Shown in pieces: positions 1-8,124 of a stretch of 54,448 nucleotides of DNA. The translations under genes and the position numbers were made by a program. Under the pieces are notes generated by a model, which was not told the origin of the DNA, did no database searches, and saw only the letters and a list, made by a program, of their open reading frames with translations. The DNA comes from Candidatus Woesearchaeota archaeon (GTDB lineage Archaea > Nanobdellota > Nanobdellia > Woesearchaeales > UBA9642). Where the stretch lies: assembly GCA_016928115.1 (NCBI GenBank), contig JAFGLI010000005.1:1-54448 (forward strand), given 5' to 3'. Position 1 is the stretch's first letter, and the number at the start of each line of letters is the position of its first letter.

Positions 1-238
1 TGACAAAATATTACTTAGATACATGCATCTGGAGGGATTATTTTGAGGACAGAAAAGACAGGTTTAGACCTTTGGGAGAATATCATTAAAAATCTCCAGA
101 AAAATAAATATCCCTAAGAATGATGTACTTCATGCAATTCTGGCAAGAGACAATAATGCAATATTGGTTACAAGGGACAAACATTTTTACAAACTTGCAG
201 AAAAAATTATTGTAAAAAAACCTGAAGAGTTAATCTAA
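1..238 (+). pseudogene. Decayed VapC-type PIN-domain toxin
   Basis: The window opens on TGACAAAATATTAC; if the preceding base is A, this is the ATG start of MTKYYLDTCIWRDYF, a typical VapC start with the first catalytic Asp. The frame stops at 87-89, after RPLGEYH. In the next frame, from about 85, the protein resumes as KINIPKNDVLHAILARD and LVTRDKHF, the conserved C-terminal PIN core with its acidic residues, and ends at 236-238. About 79 codons remain against roughly 130 in the family, so the middle is deleted and the frame is broken. Its end overlaps the convergent RHH gene by 9 nt. It is very probably an inactive toxin remnant. Confidence 0.75.
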
Positions 239-484
239 ACTAATATTTAATCTTCTGGCTATATCTTTTATAGCAATCTCTCCAGCTTCTTTTTCAGTCA
301 TTTTTGCTTTACCCTTTAAACTTCCTTTTAAATCATATAGTTTTTTTATTAATTCTTCCTTTTCTTTTATCTTATCCCTTATAGCTTCTCTTATGAATTC
401 TGTTTTTGTAGTATAGCAGGGATTCATGGATTTTTCCAGTTCATTATATAATCCATCTCCTATTTTAATTGTTATTGATTTCAA
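230..484 (-). CDS. RHH antitoxin-like protein (VapB type)
   Basis: This is an 84-aa protein. The N-terminal strand SITIKIGDGLYNEL and the helix FIREAIRDKIKEKEEL fit a ribbon-helix-helix DNA-binding fold. The C-terminal part (MTEKEAGEIAIKDIARRLN) resembles the tail of the VapB at 31102-31329 (LTEKDALELAKKIN), which suggests a shared toxin-binding tail. VapB normally precedes VapC on the same strand; here the only PIN sequence nearby is convergent and broken, so this is either an orphan antitoxin or a stand-alone regulator. Ten-bp direct repeats lie just before the start codon and are a likely autoregulatory operator. The family call is good; the partner is unknown. Confidence 0.7.
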   Translation of the reverse strand: MKSITIKIGDGLYNELEKSMNPCYTTKTEFIREAIRDKIKEKEELIKKLYDLKGSLKGKAKMTEKEAGEIAIKDIARRLNISLD

Positions 485-485
485 G

Positions 486-518
486 GTAAGACTAAGTAAG
501 ACTAAGTAATTTATAAAT
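486..518 (-). promoter_or_regulatory. TATA box and 10-bp direct-repeat operator of the RHH gene
   Basis: The 10-mer GTAAGACTAA occurs at 486-495 and 496-505, followed by GTAA. The palindromic TATA box ATTTATAAAT (509-518) lies about 30 nt upstream of the antitoxin ATG (484). The repeats therefore sit between the TATA box and the start, over the expected transcription start. Direct repeats one helical turn apart are typical operators of RHH autorepressors, so binding by the adjacent gene product is inferred. Confidence 0.55.
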
Positions 519-542
519 TTTTTGGTTTTTATTACGAAAATA

Positions 543-550
543 TTTATATA
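543..550 (+). promoter_or_regulatory. TATA box of the 573 gene
   Basis: TTTATATA centred about 27 nt before the ATG at 573. The spacing puts the transcription start at or next to the ATG, so a leaderless mRNA is expected. No Shine-Dalgarno (SD) sequence is visible. Confidence 0.55.
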
Positions 551-572
551 CTAATTTTCATTTACTCCAATA

Positions 573-1142
573 ATGAAAGAAAACCAGGAAATTCCATATC
601 TTATATCAGAAGGAAAATTTTGGCTATCTGTATTTTTTTCTGCTTCCAATCTAGAAACATTCTTAAGAAAAAAGGAATTTGAACTGACGAAAGAAGAAAT
701 TAATGTTCAAACAGAATTGGGGATGGATGAATTTTGTAATAAATATAAAAAATTTACAGATAAAATTAAAGAATTATATGATAAATATGCTAAACTGCCA
801 AGATATAAAAGATTCTTAAAATATATGAAGATAACTTTCTTACAGATAGGACTGCCAGAATACATTGCCAAGACAAACGGTATTTCAACTGTTATGGTCG
901 GCTACACTGAAAGCAATAGGCTCAGGGCTTCGTTAACAGGCGAGCCCATAAAAGAAGGATATCATAACGGCTTAATAGAACTATGGGCACTAACAAAGGA
1001 AAATATGTTTCTGAAAGAAAAATATAATAAAACAAATACTGAAGAATACAAAGAACTAAAAGAAGACTTTGATTATTATGATGAAATGTTCAATGATGAA
1101 ATGGGAAAATTAGAGAAAACCATTAAAGATTATTTGTTCTGA
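573..1142 (+). CDS. Hypothetical protein, 189 aa
   Basis: Not recognised. It is a soluble, Lys/Glu-rich, largely helical protein with no signal peptide or clear membrane segment. The N-terminal third is rich in aromatic residues; the middle (about residues 85-125) is less charged, with VMVGYTESNRLRASLTGEPI and a glycine-containing turn; the C-terminus is a probable helix pair. The start has a well-placed TATA box. It stands alone between a decayed toxin-antitoxin locus and a transporter. The codon pattern looks coding throughout, so the gene is probably real, but no function can be given. Confidence 0.6.
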   Translation: MKENQEIPYLISEGKFWLSVFFSASNLETFLRKKEFELTKEEINVQTELGMDEFCNKYKKFTDKIKELYDKYAKLPRYKRFLKYMKITFLQIGLPEYIAKTNGISTVMVGYTESNRLRASLTGEPIKEGYHNGLIELWALTKENMFLKEKYNKTNTEEYKELKEDFDYYDEMFNDEMGKLEKTIKDYLF

Positions 1143-1212
1143 ACTAATTTCTGAAATTAATTCTATTATAAAAATAAAAACATTAATAAACCCGTAATCC
1201 GGAAAATTAAAC

Positions 1213-2493
1213 ATGAGAGAGCATTGGTCAAAACTGGGTTTTATATTAGCATCAATAGGCTCTGCTATTGGTTTGGGGAATATATGGAGATTTCCTTATA
1301 TTGTGGGGGAAAACGGAGGAGGTGCCTTTCTCATAGCTTATTTTACAGCAATAATAATCTTTGGTTTTCCTTTAATGATTATGGAATTTGCCATAGGTGA
1401 AAAGTTCAAAGGCTCTGTTGTGACATCACTGAAGAAAATACACCCGAAGATAAAATACATTGGGTATTTTGCAGTTTTTGTTTGCCTGGGAATATTAAGC
1501 TATTATTTAGTTATTACAGGATGGACTCTTGCCTATTCTGTTTTCTCTATATTCACACAGATTGATTTCACTGTTTTCACAAATACATTATACCCAATAG
1601 CAATGTTTTTCATCACATTGTTAATCATAACTTTTATTGTAAGGACAGGTATAAAAAAAGGGATTGAGAGGGTATGTGATGTTTTACTGCCAACTTTATT
1701 CATTCTCGTAATATTGCTGGTTGTAAAAGCTCTTACGCTGCCGAATGCAATAGAAGGAATCAGGTTTTACTTAACACCCAACATCAGTTCATTATCTAAC
1801 CCAAGTATGTGGCTCATGGCAATAGCCCAGGCTTTGTTTTCATTATCTTTGGGAACAGGCATTTTGATTACATATGGAAGTTACCTGAAAAAAACCAACA
1901 TCCCGAAATCAAGCATCATAGTCATAATCTCAGACACTTTAATTGCTGTATTGGCTGGTTTTATTATTTTTCCAATAGTATTCTCATTTGGAATAAATCC
2001 TGCCACAGGGCCGCAGCTGGCATTCATAACCCTGCCAAAAATATTCTCATTTATGGCATTCGGGAATTTCTTCCAGACCATATTTTTCCTTTTATTATTC
2101 ATAGGCGCATTGACTTCAGCAATTTCAATGATGGAAGTCGGCACTACAACACTGATAGATGAATTCAGGTTAAACAGAAAAAAAGCCACTTTAATAGTTC
2201 TGGGAATCATATTTATTGCAGGACTGCCCTCTGCTTTAAGCTACAGTGGTTTCAGCTTTACGGTTTTCGGGAAAACATTTCTGGATATGATGGACCATTT
2301 ATTCGGGGATATATTATTGCCTGTATGTGCTTTGGTTATAACTACAGGAATCATGTGGTTTATTAAGCCAAAAGAATTATTAAATGAAATCAATAAGAAC
2401 TCTAAAATAAAAATACCTGGGTTTATAGTTCCTGTTTTAAAATATTTTATACCTGCCTTATTATTAATTATTGTTCTTATGGAATTAGTTTAA
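1213..2493 (+). CDS. Neurotransmitter:sodium symporter (NSS) family transporter
   Basis: This 426-aa protein has about 11 hydrophobic segments. The first carries the NSS signature GSAIGLGNIWRFPY followed by ENGGGAF, which in LeuT-fold transporters forms the unwound part of TM1 and contributes to the sodium and substrate sites. Length and helix count fit the shorter 11-12 TM prokaryotic members such as Tyt1 or MhsT. The family imports amino acids or related solutes with Na+; the substrate cannot be read from sequence. It is a single gene, ending 4 nt from the convergent ClpX-like gene. The Na+/K+-type ATPase at 33320-36034 could maintain the gradient it uses. Confidence 0.92.
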   Translation: MREHWSKLGFILASIGSAIGLGNIWRFPYIVGENGGGAFLIAYFTAIIIFGFPLMIMEFAIGEKFKGSVVTSLKKIHPKIKYIGYFAVFVCLGILSYYLVITGWTLAYSVFSIFTQIDFTVFTNTLYPIAMFFITLLIITFIVRTGIKKGIERVCDVLLPTLFILVILLVVKALTLPNAIEGIRFYLTPNISSLSNPSMWLMAIAQALFSLSLGTGILITYGSYLKKTNIPKSSIIVIISDTLIAVLAGFIIFPIVFSFGINPATGPQLAFITLPKIFSFMAFGNFFQTIFFLLLFIGALTSAISMMEVGTTTLIDEFRLNRKKATLIVLGIIFIAGLPSALSYSGFSFTVFGKTFLDMMDHLFGDILLPVCALVITTGIMWFIKPKELLNEINKNSKIKIPGFIVPVLKYFIPALLLIIVLMELV

Positions 2494-2497
2494 GAAA

Positions 2498-4066
2498 TCA
2501 TCCTAAAAGTCTTTGCTCTGCATATTTTCTGTCAATAACCAATTCGCCTTTATAATTGCCGGGCTTTTCAAACATATACTCCTCAAGAATATCCTCTATC
2601 TTTCCTGATATTGCCCTTGCGCCTATCTTTTCATGTGATGCCTCTTCTGCTATAAAATCTATTGCATCATCAGTGAACCTTAAGCCTATATTATGAATCC
2701 TGAAAAAATCCTTATAATCATTTAAAGGTGTATCTTTGCTTTCATTCAATATCTTTTTAAGGTGGTCTTTGTTCAGAGGATGGTATTTAACAATCTTCTG
2801 CACCCTTCCCATGAACTCCCTTTTCATCCCGTATTTAATTAAATCTTCTCTTGATATGGGGTCTTTTTCAATAATATTCTCAAAAGCGCCTGAAGCTATA
2901 AATAAAATATGGTTTGTTGTCAACGACAGATTTTTCCCGTTTATTTCAAAAGAGTTATAGCCTCCTTCAATTAGCTTTAACAACTCTTCCTGCACACCTT
3001 CTCCGCTTACATCTTTGCCGAAAGTATTTTCAGATGCTATCTTGTCTATCTCATCAAGATAAACTATTCCCATCTGTGCAAGATAAGGGTTTTCATCTGC
3101 CTTGTAATATAAATCCATAAGAATGGATTCAACATTTTTCCCCACATATCCTGTCTTGCTGAATTTGGACATATCCTCCTCTATAAAAGGAATATTTATC
3201 TCCTCGGAAAGTTTCCTTAATGAATAAGTCTTGCCGCAGCCCGTGGGGCCTATGAATATTATATTTGTTTTTGAGGGCGGAGTATCTTTTAAAGCCTTGT
3301 TTATGTCTCCCCCGTTGTTTTTAAGCTCATCATGTATTTTTTTTCTCAATAATCCGTAATGAAAGGAAACAGCAGAGGAAAGAACCCGTTTTCCCCTCTC
3401 CTGGCCCATTATGTACTTATCTAGGGATTTTTTTATTTCAAACGGAATTTTAGTGGTTTTCAGTATGGGCTCTATTTTTCTTATTGTCTCATTTTTGTCT
3501 TTATTTATAATTATATTGCATGAATGTGTCTTATCTGATTCATTAAAAAGCAATTTTGCAATCTCTTTTTTTGTTTCATCATCATATTTTGCAATCTCTT
3601 TTTGGCAGTGCAGATATAACCTTGAAAAAAAATCATAGCTGTGGTCAATTATGTCCCGGGGCTTTTGAAAAACAAACTCATTCTCATTTTTTTCAATGTC
3701 TTTTAAATACATATTCATTATATGGCCTGTAACATCCTTTTTCTCATATTCCAGAGAAATCTCCTCCTTATCTACAGTTATGTTGCTTAGGTTTTTCATA
3801 TCCTCAAGAATATTTCCGGCTAAGCCAAGAGAATAATATAAGTCAGCCAGTTTTTTATTTTCTGCAGGAATTTTCCCCTCACAGTCTTTTTCCATCTGAT
3901 TATATCTGGAAAAATTATCTGTAATAATTTCACAAAGGGAGTTCAATTCTCTGGGCAGAAAATAGCTGTTGTCGCTGTATCTGCCAAGATAATTAAAAAA
4001 ATTCATTTGCTTTAGCTTTTCTATGGTTTTTCTCCTTTCATTATCCTTGGTCTTTTCTAAGGTCAT
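2498..4066 (-). CDS. ClpX-like AAA+ unfoldase without ClpP-docking loop
   Basis: This is a 522-aa protein. Residues about 1-210 are a helical region with no match to the ClpX zinc-binding domain. From about 215 it follows ClpX closely: a segment ending KSLDKYIMGQERGKRVL, Walker A GPTGCGKT (about 272-279), pore loop GYVG, Walker B IVYLDEIDKI (about 335), DVSGEGVQEELLKLIEG, the arginine-finger region EFMGRV, and the sensor-2 motif GARAISG. Between SGAF and EDLIKYG there are only about ten residues, where ClpX has a long insertion carrying the IGF tripeptide that docks ClpP. The ATPase and pore look intact but ClpP partnering appears lost. It is the last gene of a six-gene operon, 33 nt after the coiled-coil gene. 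ClpX is uncommon in archaea, so transfer from bacteria is possible. Confidence 0.85.
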   Translation of the reverse strand: MTLEKTKDNERRKTIEKLKQMNFFNYLGRYSDNSYFLPRELNSLCEIITDNFSRYNQMEKDCEGKIPAENKKLADLYYSLGLAGNILEDMKNLSNITVDKEEISLEYEKKDVTGHIMNMYLKDIEKNENEFVFQKPRDIIDHSYDFFSRLYLHCQKEIAKYDDETKKEIAKLLFNESDKTHSCNIIINKDKNETIRKIEPILKTTKIPFEIKKSLDKYIMGQERGKRVLSSAVSFHYGLLRKKIHDELKNNGGDINKALKDTPPSKTNIIFIGPTGCGKTYSLRKLSEEINIPFIEEDMSKFSKTGYVGKNVESILMDLYYKADENPYLAQMGIVYLDEIDKIASENTFGKDVSGEGVQEELLKLIEGGYNSFEINGKNLSLTTNHILFIASGAFENIIEKDPISREDLIKYGMKREFMGRVQKIVKYHPLNKDHLKKILNESKDTPLNDYKDFFRIHNIGLRFTDDAIDFIAEEASHEKIGARAISGKIEDILEEYMFEKPGNYKGELVIDRKYAEQRLLG

Positions 4067-4099
4067 TTTAATAATAAAGAAAATAATATTTTGTTGTTT

Positions 4100-5305
4100 T
4101 CATTCCAAATCATCACCATGAAGACCGCCTTCAGCTATTCTAAGCTCTGCCTTGTTTTTGGCTTCTTTTCCTCCATTGTAAAATGACTGCTCAATTTCAC
4201 TGGTTGCCTGGTTAAAATCTCTCATCTGCTCATCAGTATACATCTCTCCGTTCAGGGAAGAAAGGTTTTCCTCATAGTTCTTGGTTTGTTCTGTTATCCC
4301 TTCAAATAATTTATAGAGTATGTTATTCATTATACTCCTGAATTTGCCTATATGGGCCATTATCTCACCGTTCTTCTCAGTAACAGAAGTTGTCTCAATT
4401 ATGAGGTCTTTGCACATTTCACCCATATAAAGATAATCATCAAGGGCATATGAGTTGTCTTCACATATATTTATCTGCACATCAAAATTTTTAACCACAT
4501 CATTTATTACTTTATACATCTCATAAGTCCTATTATAGGAGCTTGAAAACCTTTTTTTCTCAATCTCCATTTTCCGCTTTTTTCTTAAAGAGCTTTTTAA
4601 AATAGTTTCCAGCTTTATTCTTTTTTTGGGGCTGACTCTTTGTATTGTACCTTTATCTATATTTTCCAGGTCTGATTTGTAGTTTTCTATCCTTGAGTCA
4701 ATCCTGTTTATTGTATTATCATAATCCTTTATCAGCTTCTCATACCTGAAATTGCTCTCTTTAATATTGGACCTTTTTTTCTTTAATATATCCAGATTCT
4801 GTTTTCCCTTGTATAAATTCTCTTTTACCTCTTCTCTTAATTCCATGCCGTATTCCATACATAATTCTAATTTATTTTTAGGAGAAATATCAATATTTTT
4901 GACTACTTTTTTTGGTGAAAATGCTTTTTTTATTATATCTATTAATCTTTTGGTTCCCTGCTGAACCATTCCTGGCTTTTCTTCATATTCTATTTTATCT
5001 TTGGTCATTTTATCGTAGAGGCTGTCCATTTCAGCCCTTTTATCCTTTATTTTCAGTTTTCTCGTTCTTTCATTGGCAGTTAAATCAGCTGCCTCTTTTT
5101 TATATTTATTAATCTCCTGCGGATTATAATCAATTTCTTTTTCAATTCTTTTTTCTATCTCCTCAACCGTTAAATCACCTTCAATTACCAGTTTTGTATA
5201 AGGAGACATATATTCGTCGCTTTTATTATCCTGCTCTTCAGAAACTGAATCATCTATTTTTTCTTTTTCTAAATTATCTTCTAAAGAAATAGCTTTTTCA
5301 TCCAT
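4100..5305 (-). CDS. Long coiled-coil protein of the ClpX-like operon
   Basis: This 401-aa protein starts MDEKAISLEDN. An upstream in-frame ATG at 5314 is disfavoured because a GGAG site lies 9 nt before 5305 but touches 5314. It is extremely Lys/Glu-rich, with heptad-like patterns over most of its length (about 40-110, 150-250 and 310-390) and a proline-containing break near SPKKVVKNIDISPKN. No membrane segment or enzyme motif is visible. The start overlaps the end of the small membrane-protein gene by 8 nt. It may be a scaffold or adaptor between the membrane proteins and the unfoldase; that is inference from the operon. Confidence 0.7.
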   Translation of the reverse strand: MDEKAISLEDNLEKEKIDDSVSEEQDNKSDEYMSPYTKLVIEGDLTVEEIEKRIEKEIDYNPQEINKYKKEAADLTANERTRKLKIKDKRAEMDSLYDKMTKDKIEYEEKPGMVQQGTKRLIDIIKKAFSPKKVVKNIDISPKNKLELCMEYGMELREEVKENLYKGKQNLDILKKKRSNIKESNFRYEKLIKDYDNTINRIDSRIENYKSDLENIDKGTIQRVSPKKRIKLETILKSSLRKKRKMEIEKKRFSSSYNRTYEMYKVINDVVKNFDVQINICEDNSYALDDYLYMGEMCKDLIIETTSVTEKNGEIMAHIGKFRSIMNNILYKLFEGITEQTKNYEENLSSLNGEMYTDEQMRDFNQATSEIEQSFYNGGKEAKNKAELRIAEGGLHGDDLE

Positions 5306-5600
5306 TTTTATCATCTCCGGGATTATTTTTTTCCTTATGGTAATTATTTATATCATATATTTTCTTTGCTGAATATCCAAATGCCCCCAGAACATAGAGC
5401 CAATCTGGTCCGGGCAGCCAATCTAAACCAGGAGAGGTTGCTGCAAATGAACCTAATATGCCTATGGTTAATTTAATGTATTCAGTTTCTATCTTATCCG
5501 GAATCCTGGAAAATTTTTCTTTGGTTTTGTTTAATTTTTCTTCAAGTTTTTTTCTTTTTTCCTCAGTATTTTTTTTTAATCTTTCAGTTAAGTCTTCCAT
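5298..5600 (-). CDS. Small membrane protein with N-terminal coiled coil
   Basis: This is a 100-aa protein. The first 35 residues are a charged helix (LTERLKKNTEEKRKKLEEKL). A hydrophobic stretch, about 47-80, runs through LTIGILGSFAAT and WLYVLGAFGY, and a charged tail follows. The ATG at 5600 is chosen because GGTGGT lies just upstream; an in-frame GTG at 5609 is part of that site. It lies 2 nt after the nuclease gene and overlaps the coiled-coil gene by 8 nt, so the three are translationally linked. The family is not recognised. Confidence 0.6.
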   Translation of the reverse strand: MEDLTERLKKNTEEKRKKLEEKLNKTKEKFSRIPDKIETEYIKLTIGILGSFAATSPGLDWLPGPDWLYVLGAFGYSAKKIYDINNYHKEKNNPGDDKNG

Positions 5601-5602
5601 TA

Positions 5603-6070
5603 TTACCACCGTTTTATTTTTATATTATTTATCTGGTCCTCCAGACTTGTTTTTTTATGAAAATAATAGTTTATTGTTCCAACCAAACCCAAACGCTTGT
5701 AATTTAATTTTTCCAGACAATTTTTATTCCAGAGTTTTATTTTGTGATTGTGGGCATATTGTTTTGCTCGTTCAACATAATCCTGGTTTGTAACCATAAT
5801 GCCCCTTGAATGTTTTATATTTAATAACTCCAAAACTCCCGCAAACTTAGCAACTTCTTTTAATGAAACATTTTCATTGGTTTTGTATTTGCATTCAAAA
5901 TATGTTTTTCTCAGCAAGCCTGCCCTTATATCAATCTGGTATCTTGTATTTTCTGAAAACCTTTTTTTGCTTTCTAAAATCAAATTATGCTTCAGATTAT
6001 TATAACCTAAATCATTCAGTAAATTATAAATCCATATCTCGAATTTTTTCCCCGATTCTGTTGTATTCAT
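5603..6070 (-). CDS. Mrr-like PD-(D/E)XK endonuclease
   Basis: This is a 155-aa protein. It shows the restriction-endonuclease (Mrr_cat) pattern: GKKFEIWIYNLLNDLGY near the N-terminus, then YQIDIRAG, FECKYK and later RGIMVTNQDYVERAKQYA with IKLWN. The Asp of QIDI and the Glu and Lys of ECK are the expected metal and catalytic residues, so the active site looks intact. Stand-alone Mrr-type domains cut modified or foreign DNA or act in DNA repair. The start overlaps the previous gene by 47 nt in another frame; MNTTESGKKFE is kept because the family motif begins right there. Finding a nuclease inside a membrane/AAA+ operon is unusual. Confidence 0.75.
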   Translation of the reverse strand: MNTTESGKKFEIWIYNLLNDLGYNNLKHNLILESKKRFSENTRYQIDIRAGLLRKTYFECKYKTNENVSLKEVAKFAGVLELLNIKHSRGIMVTNQDYVERAKQYAHNHKIKLWNKNCLEKLNYKRLGLVGTINYYFHKKTSLEDQINNIKIKRW

Positions 6071-6230
6071 TTTTATTGTATTCTTTATTTATGGTCTCTT
6101 CAATCTTTGATTTTTCTATGTAATGTTTTTTGAGTTCTTTTCCATTTAATTCAGAAACACAACCCCTGAAAGCAAAATAAAGCATTGTGCCTATTGCTGC
6201 ATATTTGATGGCTTTTTTTATAAGTGTCAT
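6024..6230 (-). CDS. Single-pass small membrane protein
   Basis: This is a 68-aa protein. The ATG at 6230 begins 1 nt after the stop of the upstream gene; a longer reading from 6293 would run 62 nt into that gene and is not needed. One membrane segment (about residues 8-23, AIKYAAIGTMLYFAF) is followed by a charged, helical cytosolic or external tail of about 45 residues. The tail overlaps the nuclease gene by 47 nt. The family is not recognised. Confidence 0.55.
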   Translation of the reverse strand: MTLIKKAIKYAAIGTMLYFAFRGCVSELNGKELKKHYIEKSKIEETINKEYNKNEYNRIGEKIRDMDL

Positions 6231-6231
6231 T

Positions 6232-6699
6232 TTAATTGAATTTTTTATACATGTCTGCGCCGAAATCTTTAAGCCTATCTTCAAGCTTATCATACAGTTC
6301 TCTGAACTCTTTTTTTATGCCTTCTAGTTTATTTTTTAGATCTTCACCCTTACCTCCAACATAACCTTCAGGCCTGACTATTCTTTCTATGTTATTTTTT
6401 TTATTTACAAGATAAAGGGCTTTCTGGTCGTTTTTTACCCGTATTTCAAGGTCATAATCATCAAGATTCTCAACAGTCTCAGAAGATTTAGGGCAATTTG
6501 CATATCTTATATGGTTATCAGCCCATCTTTTTACATTATTAATATCTCCCAGATATGCTATCCCGCCAAAAAGCGCACTATACAAAAACAATTTCCCGAA
6601 AAACCTCTTTACAGGCGAGTTTTTTCTGTATTGGCTTTTTTCCTTATTTTCTTTCATTTCATCAAGCCTTTTTTCAATTTCAGACAGTTTATCAGTCAT
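6232..6699 (-). CDS. Membrane-anchored protein, first gene of the ClpX-like operon
   Basis: This is a 155-aa protein. A charged N-terminal helix (1-30) precedes one membrane segment (about 33-51, FFGKLFLYSALFGGIAYLG). The remaining 100 residues include a predicted strand-rich part (DYDLEIRVKNDQKALYLVNK) and a terminal coiled coil (KLEGIKKEFRELYDKLEDRL). A strong SD (GGAGG, 6 nt before the ATG) marks the start. With the other small membrane proteins it could form a membrane platform for the operon. The family is not recognised. Confidence 0.65.
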   Translation of the reverse strand: MTDKLSEIEKRLDEMKENKEKSQYRKNSPVKRFFGKLFLYSALFGGIAYLGDINNVKRWADNHIRYANCPKSSETVENLDDYDLEIRVKNDQKALYLVNKKNNIERIVRPEGYVGGKGEDLKNKLEGIKKEFRELYDKLEDRLKDFGADMYKKFN

Positions 6700-6910
6700 T
6701 TTTATCCTCCGAATTATTATTTGTAAATATGGGTAAATCTTTTTAATAAGCCTTTAGCCAGAAATTTCGCAAGATTAACAAAAAAATCAAAAATAATTAG
6801 AATTTCTATGGAAAAAATACAAATATAAACTTTAAAGTGACTAGTAAGCGATAAGTTTATATATTCTTGTACATATATATAAGAGTATATATTTATTTTA
6901 TGGCTTTAAA
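6700..6910. promoter_or_regulatory. Divergent promoter region
   Basis: This AT-rich spacer has no gene. On the minus strand GGAGG sits before the ATG at 6699, with a TATA-like CTTATTAAAA about 40-50 nt upstream of the start, so the ClpX-like operon has a short leader. On the plus strand GTATATATTTA (about 6883-6893) lies about 22 nt before the ATG at 6911 and suits a leaderless start. Several alternating TA runs (6855-6893) leave the exact plus-strand start open. Confidence 0.4.
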
Positions 6911-7171
6911 ATGGAAAAGGAAAAACTGACAGATGAAATACTGGAAGAACTGGAAGGGGATACATTAAATGAAAAACTTGAAACTGCTGTTTTCTACAAT
7001 TACAATGTAATTTGCTTTTTAGAGAAATACCTGAAAGAGAATAAAGAAAACTTATCAAAAGATGTTAATATTGAGTTTGAAAATGGTTTTATCAAATATA
7101 AACTAAAAAACAAAGTACTTTGCTTTAAAGAAATTCCAGAAGAGGGGATTATTTACTGGCATAATGAATAA
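6911..7171 (+). CDS. Small acidic hypothetical protein, 86 aa
   Basis: Not recognised. The first half is an acidic helix (LTDEILEELEGDTLNEKLE). The second half looks like a small beta sheet (VNIEFENGFIKYKLKNKVLCFKEI) ending in IYWHNE. There is no signal or membrane segment. It is the first of two plus-strand genes separated by 19 nt, probably one transcript, divergent from the ClpX-like operon. Confidence 0.55.
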   Translation: MEKEKLTDEILEELEGDTLNEKLETAVFYNYNVICFLEKYLKENKENLSKDVNIEFENGFIKYKLKNKVLCFKEIPEEGIIYWHNE

Positions 7172-7190
7172 ATAACTGAGAATTCATAAA

Positions 7191-8078
7191 ATGGAAAATA
7201 AAAGTTATAATAATATGGAAAAAAGATTAAATTGTGAAAGAGAACTGGAAGAAAATATAGAAAGATTAGAAGAAATATCAAGTAAAAAATTTTTACATGA
7301 CCCTTTTATTCCTTACAGGATTAAAGAAATAAGTGAAGGAGATAATAAAGAATATAAAAAATATTTTATTGAAAAAATAAACTATATGAAAGAAAAAGAA
7401 ATGGTTTTTGACATAGCTAAATTTTCAGTAGAAAAAAGACTTCTTGAAGAAGGAAAACAAGCTATAGAAGAAATTATAGAAAAATATGAAAGAAAAGGCG
7501 AAGAGTTCTACTGTATTGCTGGTTATTATGCTTCAACACCAATAGTGGTTTATTCTGAATTTATTAATATCCATCCAGATAAAGAAAAATTAATTCAATA
7601 TAGTATTGAAATGCTTGAAAGAGCCATAAAAGATATGAAAGAAGGAAAATTTTATTTTCTCGCAGAAAGTGTGGCTAATCTTGGTATTGAATTTAGCAGG
7701 AATATTGGATTAAAAAATAAAATAAAAAAATTCAGAGATAAAAAGAAAAAATATATGGAAAAAAGGGTGAATTTAATTGACTTTTTAGATGAAGAAATAG
7801 AATGCCCCAAATTCATTTACCAAAAAGCCATAAAAGAAGGTTTAGGAAAAAAATCTATTCTATATCTTATGGATGGATTATCCCACAAAATAGAATCAAA
7901 ATTAGATTGTGAAATTCTAAAAGAAGACATTGATTTCTTGGCTTTTTCATATAAAAATCAAATAATATTTGAAAGAGCATATATGCCAAGATACAATCCA
8001 AATGATTCTATCCGAAAAATAATGAAAAAACAAAAAGACTGTAAAATAATATTAGATAATTTAAAACTGCAAAAATAA
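7191..8078 (+). CDS. Helical hypothetical protein, 295 aa
   Basis: Not recognised. It is almost entirely alpha-helical and rich in Lys, Glu and Ile. The spacing of helices, with small residues at turns (FYCIAGYYASTPIVVYSEF, FYFLAESVANLGIEFSRN), suggests a helical-repeat solenoid of the TPR/HEAT kind, though no consensus repeat can be aligned by eye. The C-terminal part contains IKEGLGKKSILYLMDGLSHKIE. It follows the 86-aa gene by 19 nt without a good SD. Confidence 0.55.
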   Translation: MENKSYNNMEKRLNCERELEENIERLEEISSKKFLHDPFIPYRIKEISEGDNKEYKKYFIEKINYMKEKEMVFDIAKFSVEKRLLEEGKQAIEEIIEKYERKGEEFYCIAGYYASTPIVVYSEFINIHPDKEKLIQYSIEMLERAIKDMKEGKFYFLAESVANLGIEFSRNIGLKNKIKKFRDKKKKYMEKRVNLIDFLDEEIECPKFIYQKAIKEGLGKKSILYLMDGLSHKIESKLDCEILKEDIDFLAFSYKNQIIFERAYMPRYNPNDSIRKIMKKQKDCKIILDNLKLQK

Positions 8079-8124
8079 TTAACACAAGATTTAAAAATAA
8101 GTAATTTTTCTTAGTCTTATAAAC

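Noticed and set aside
487-505. TAAGACTAA motif also near 8111-8120 and 38136-38145, as a possible shared regulator site
   Set aside because: A rough base-composition estimate expects about one copy per window by chance, and the extra copies lie at unrelated positions relative to starts.
5603-6699. Longer start for the 68-aa membrane protein (from 6293)
   Set aside because: It would overlap the upstream gene by 62 nt and add residues that are only that gene's coding sequence in another frame.
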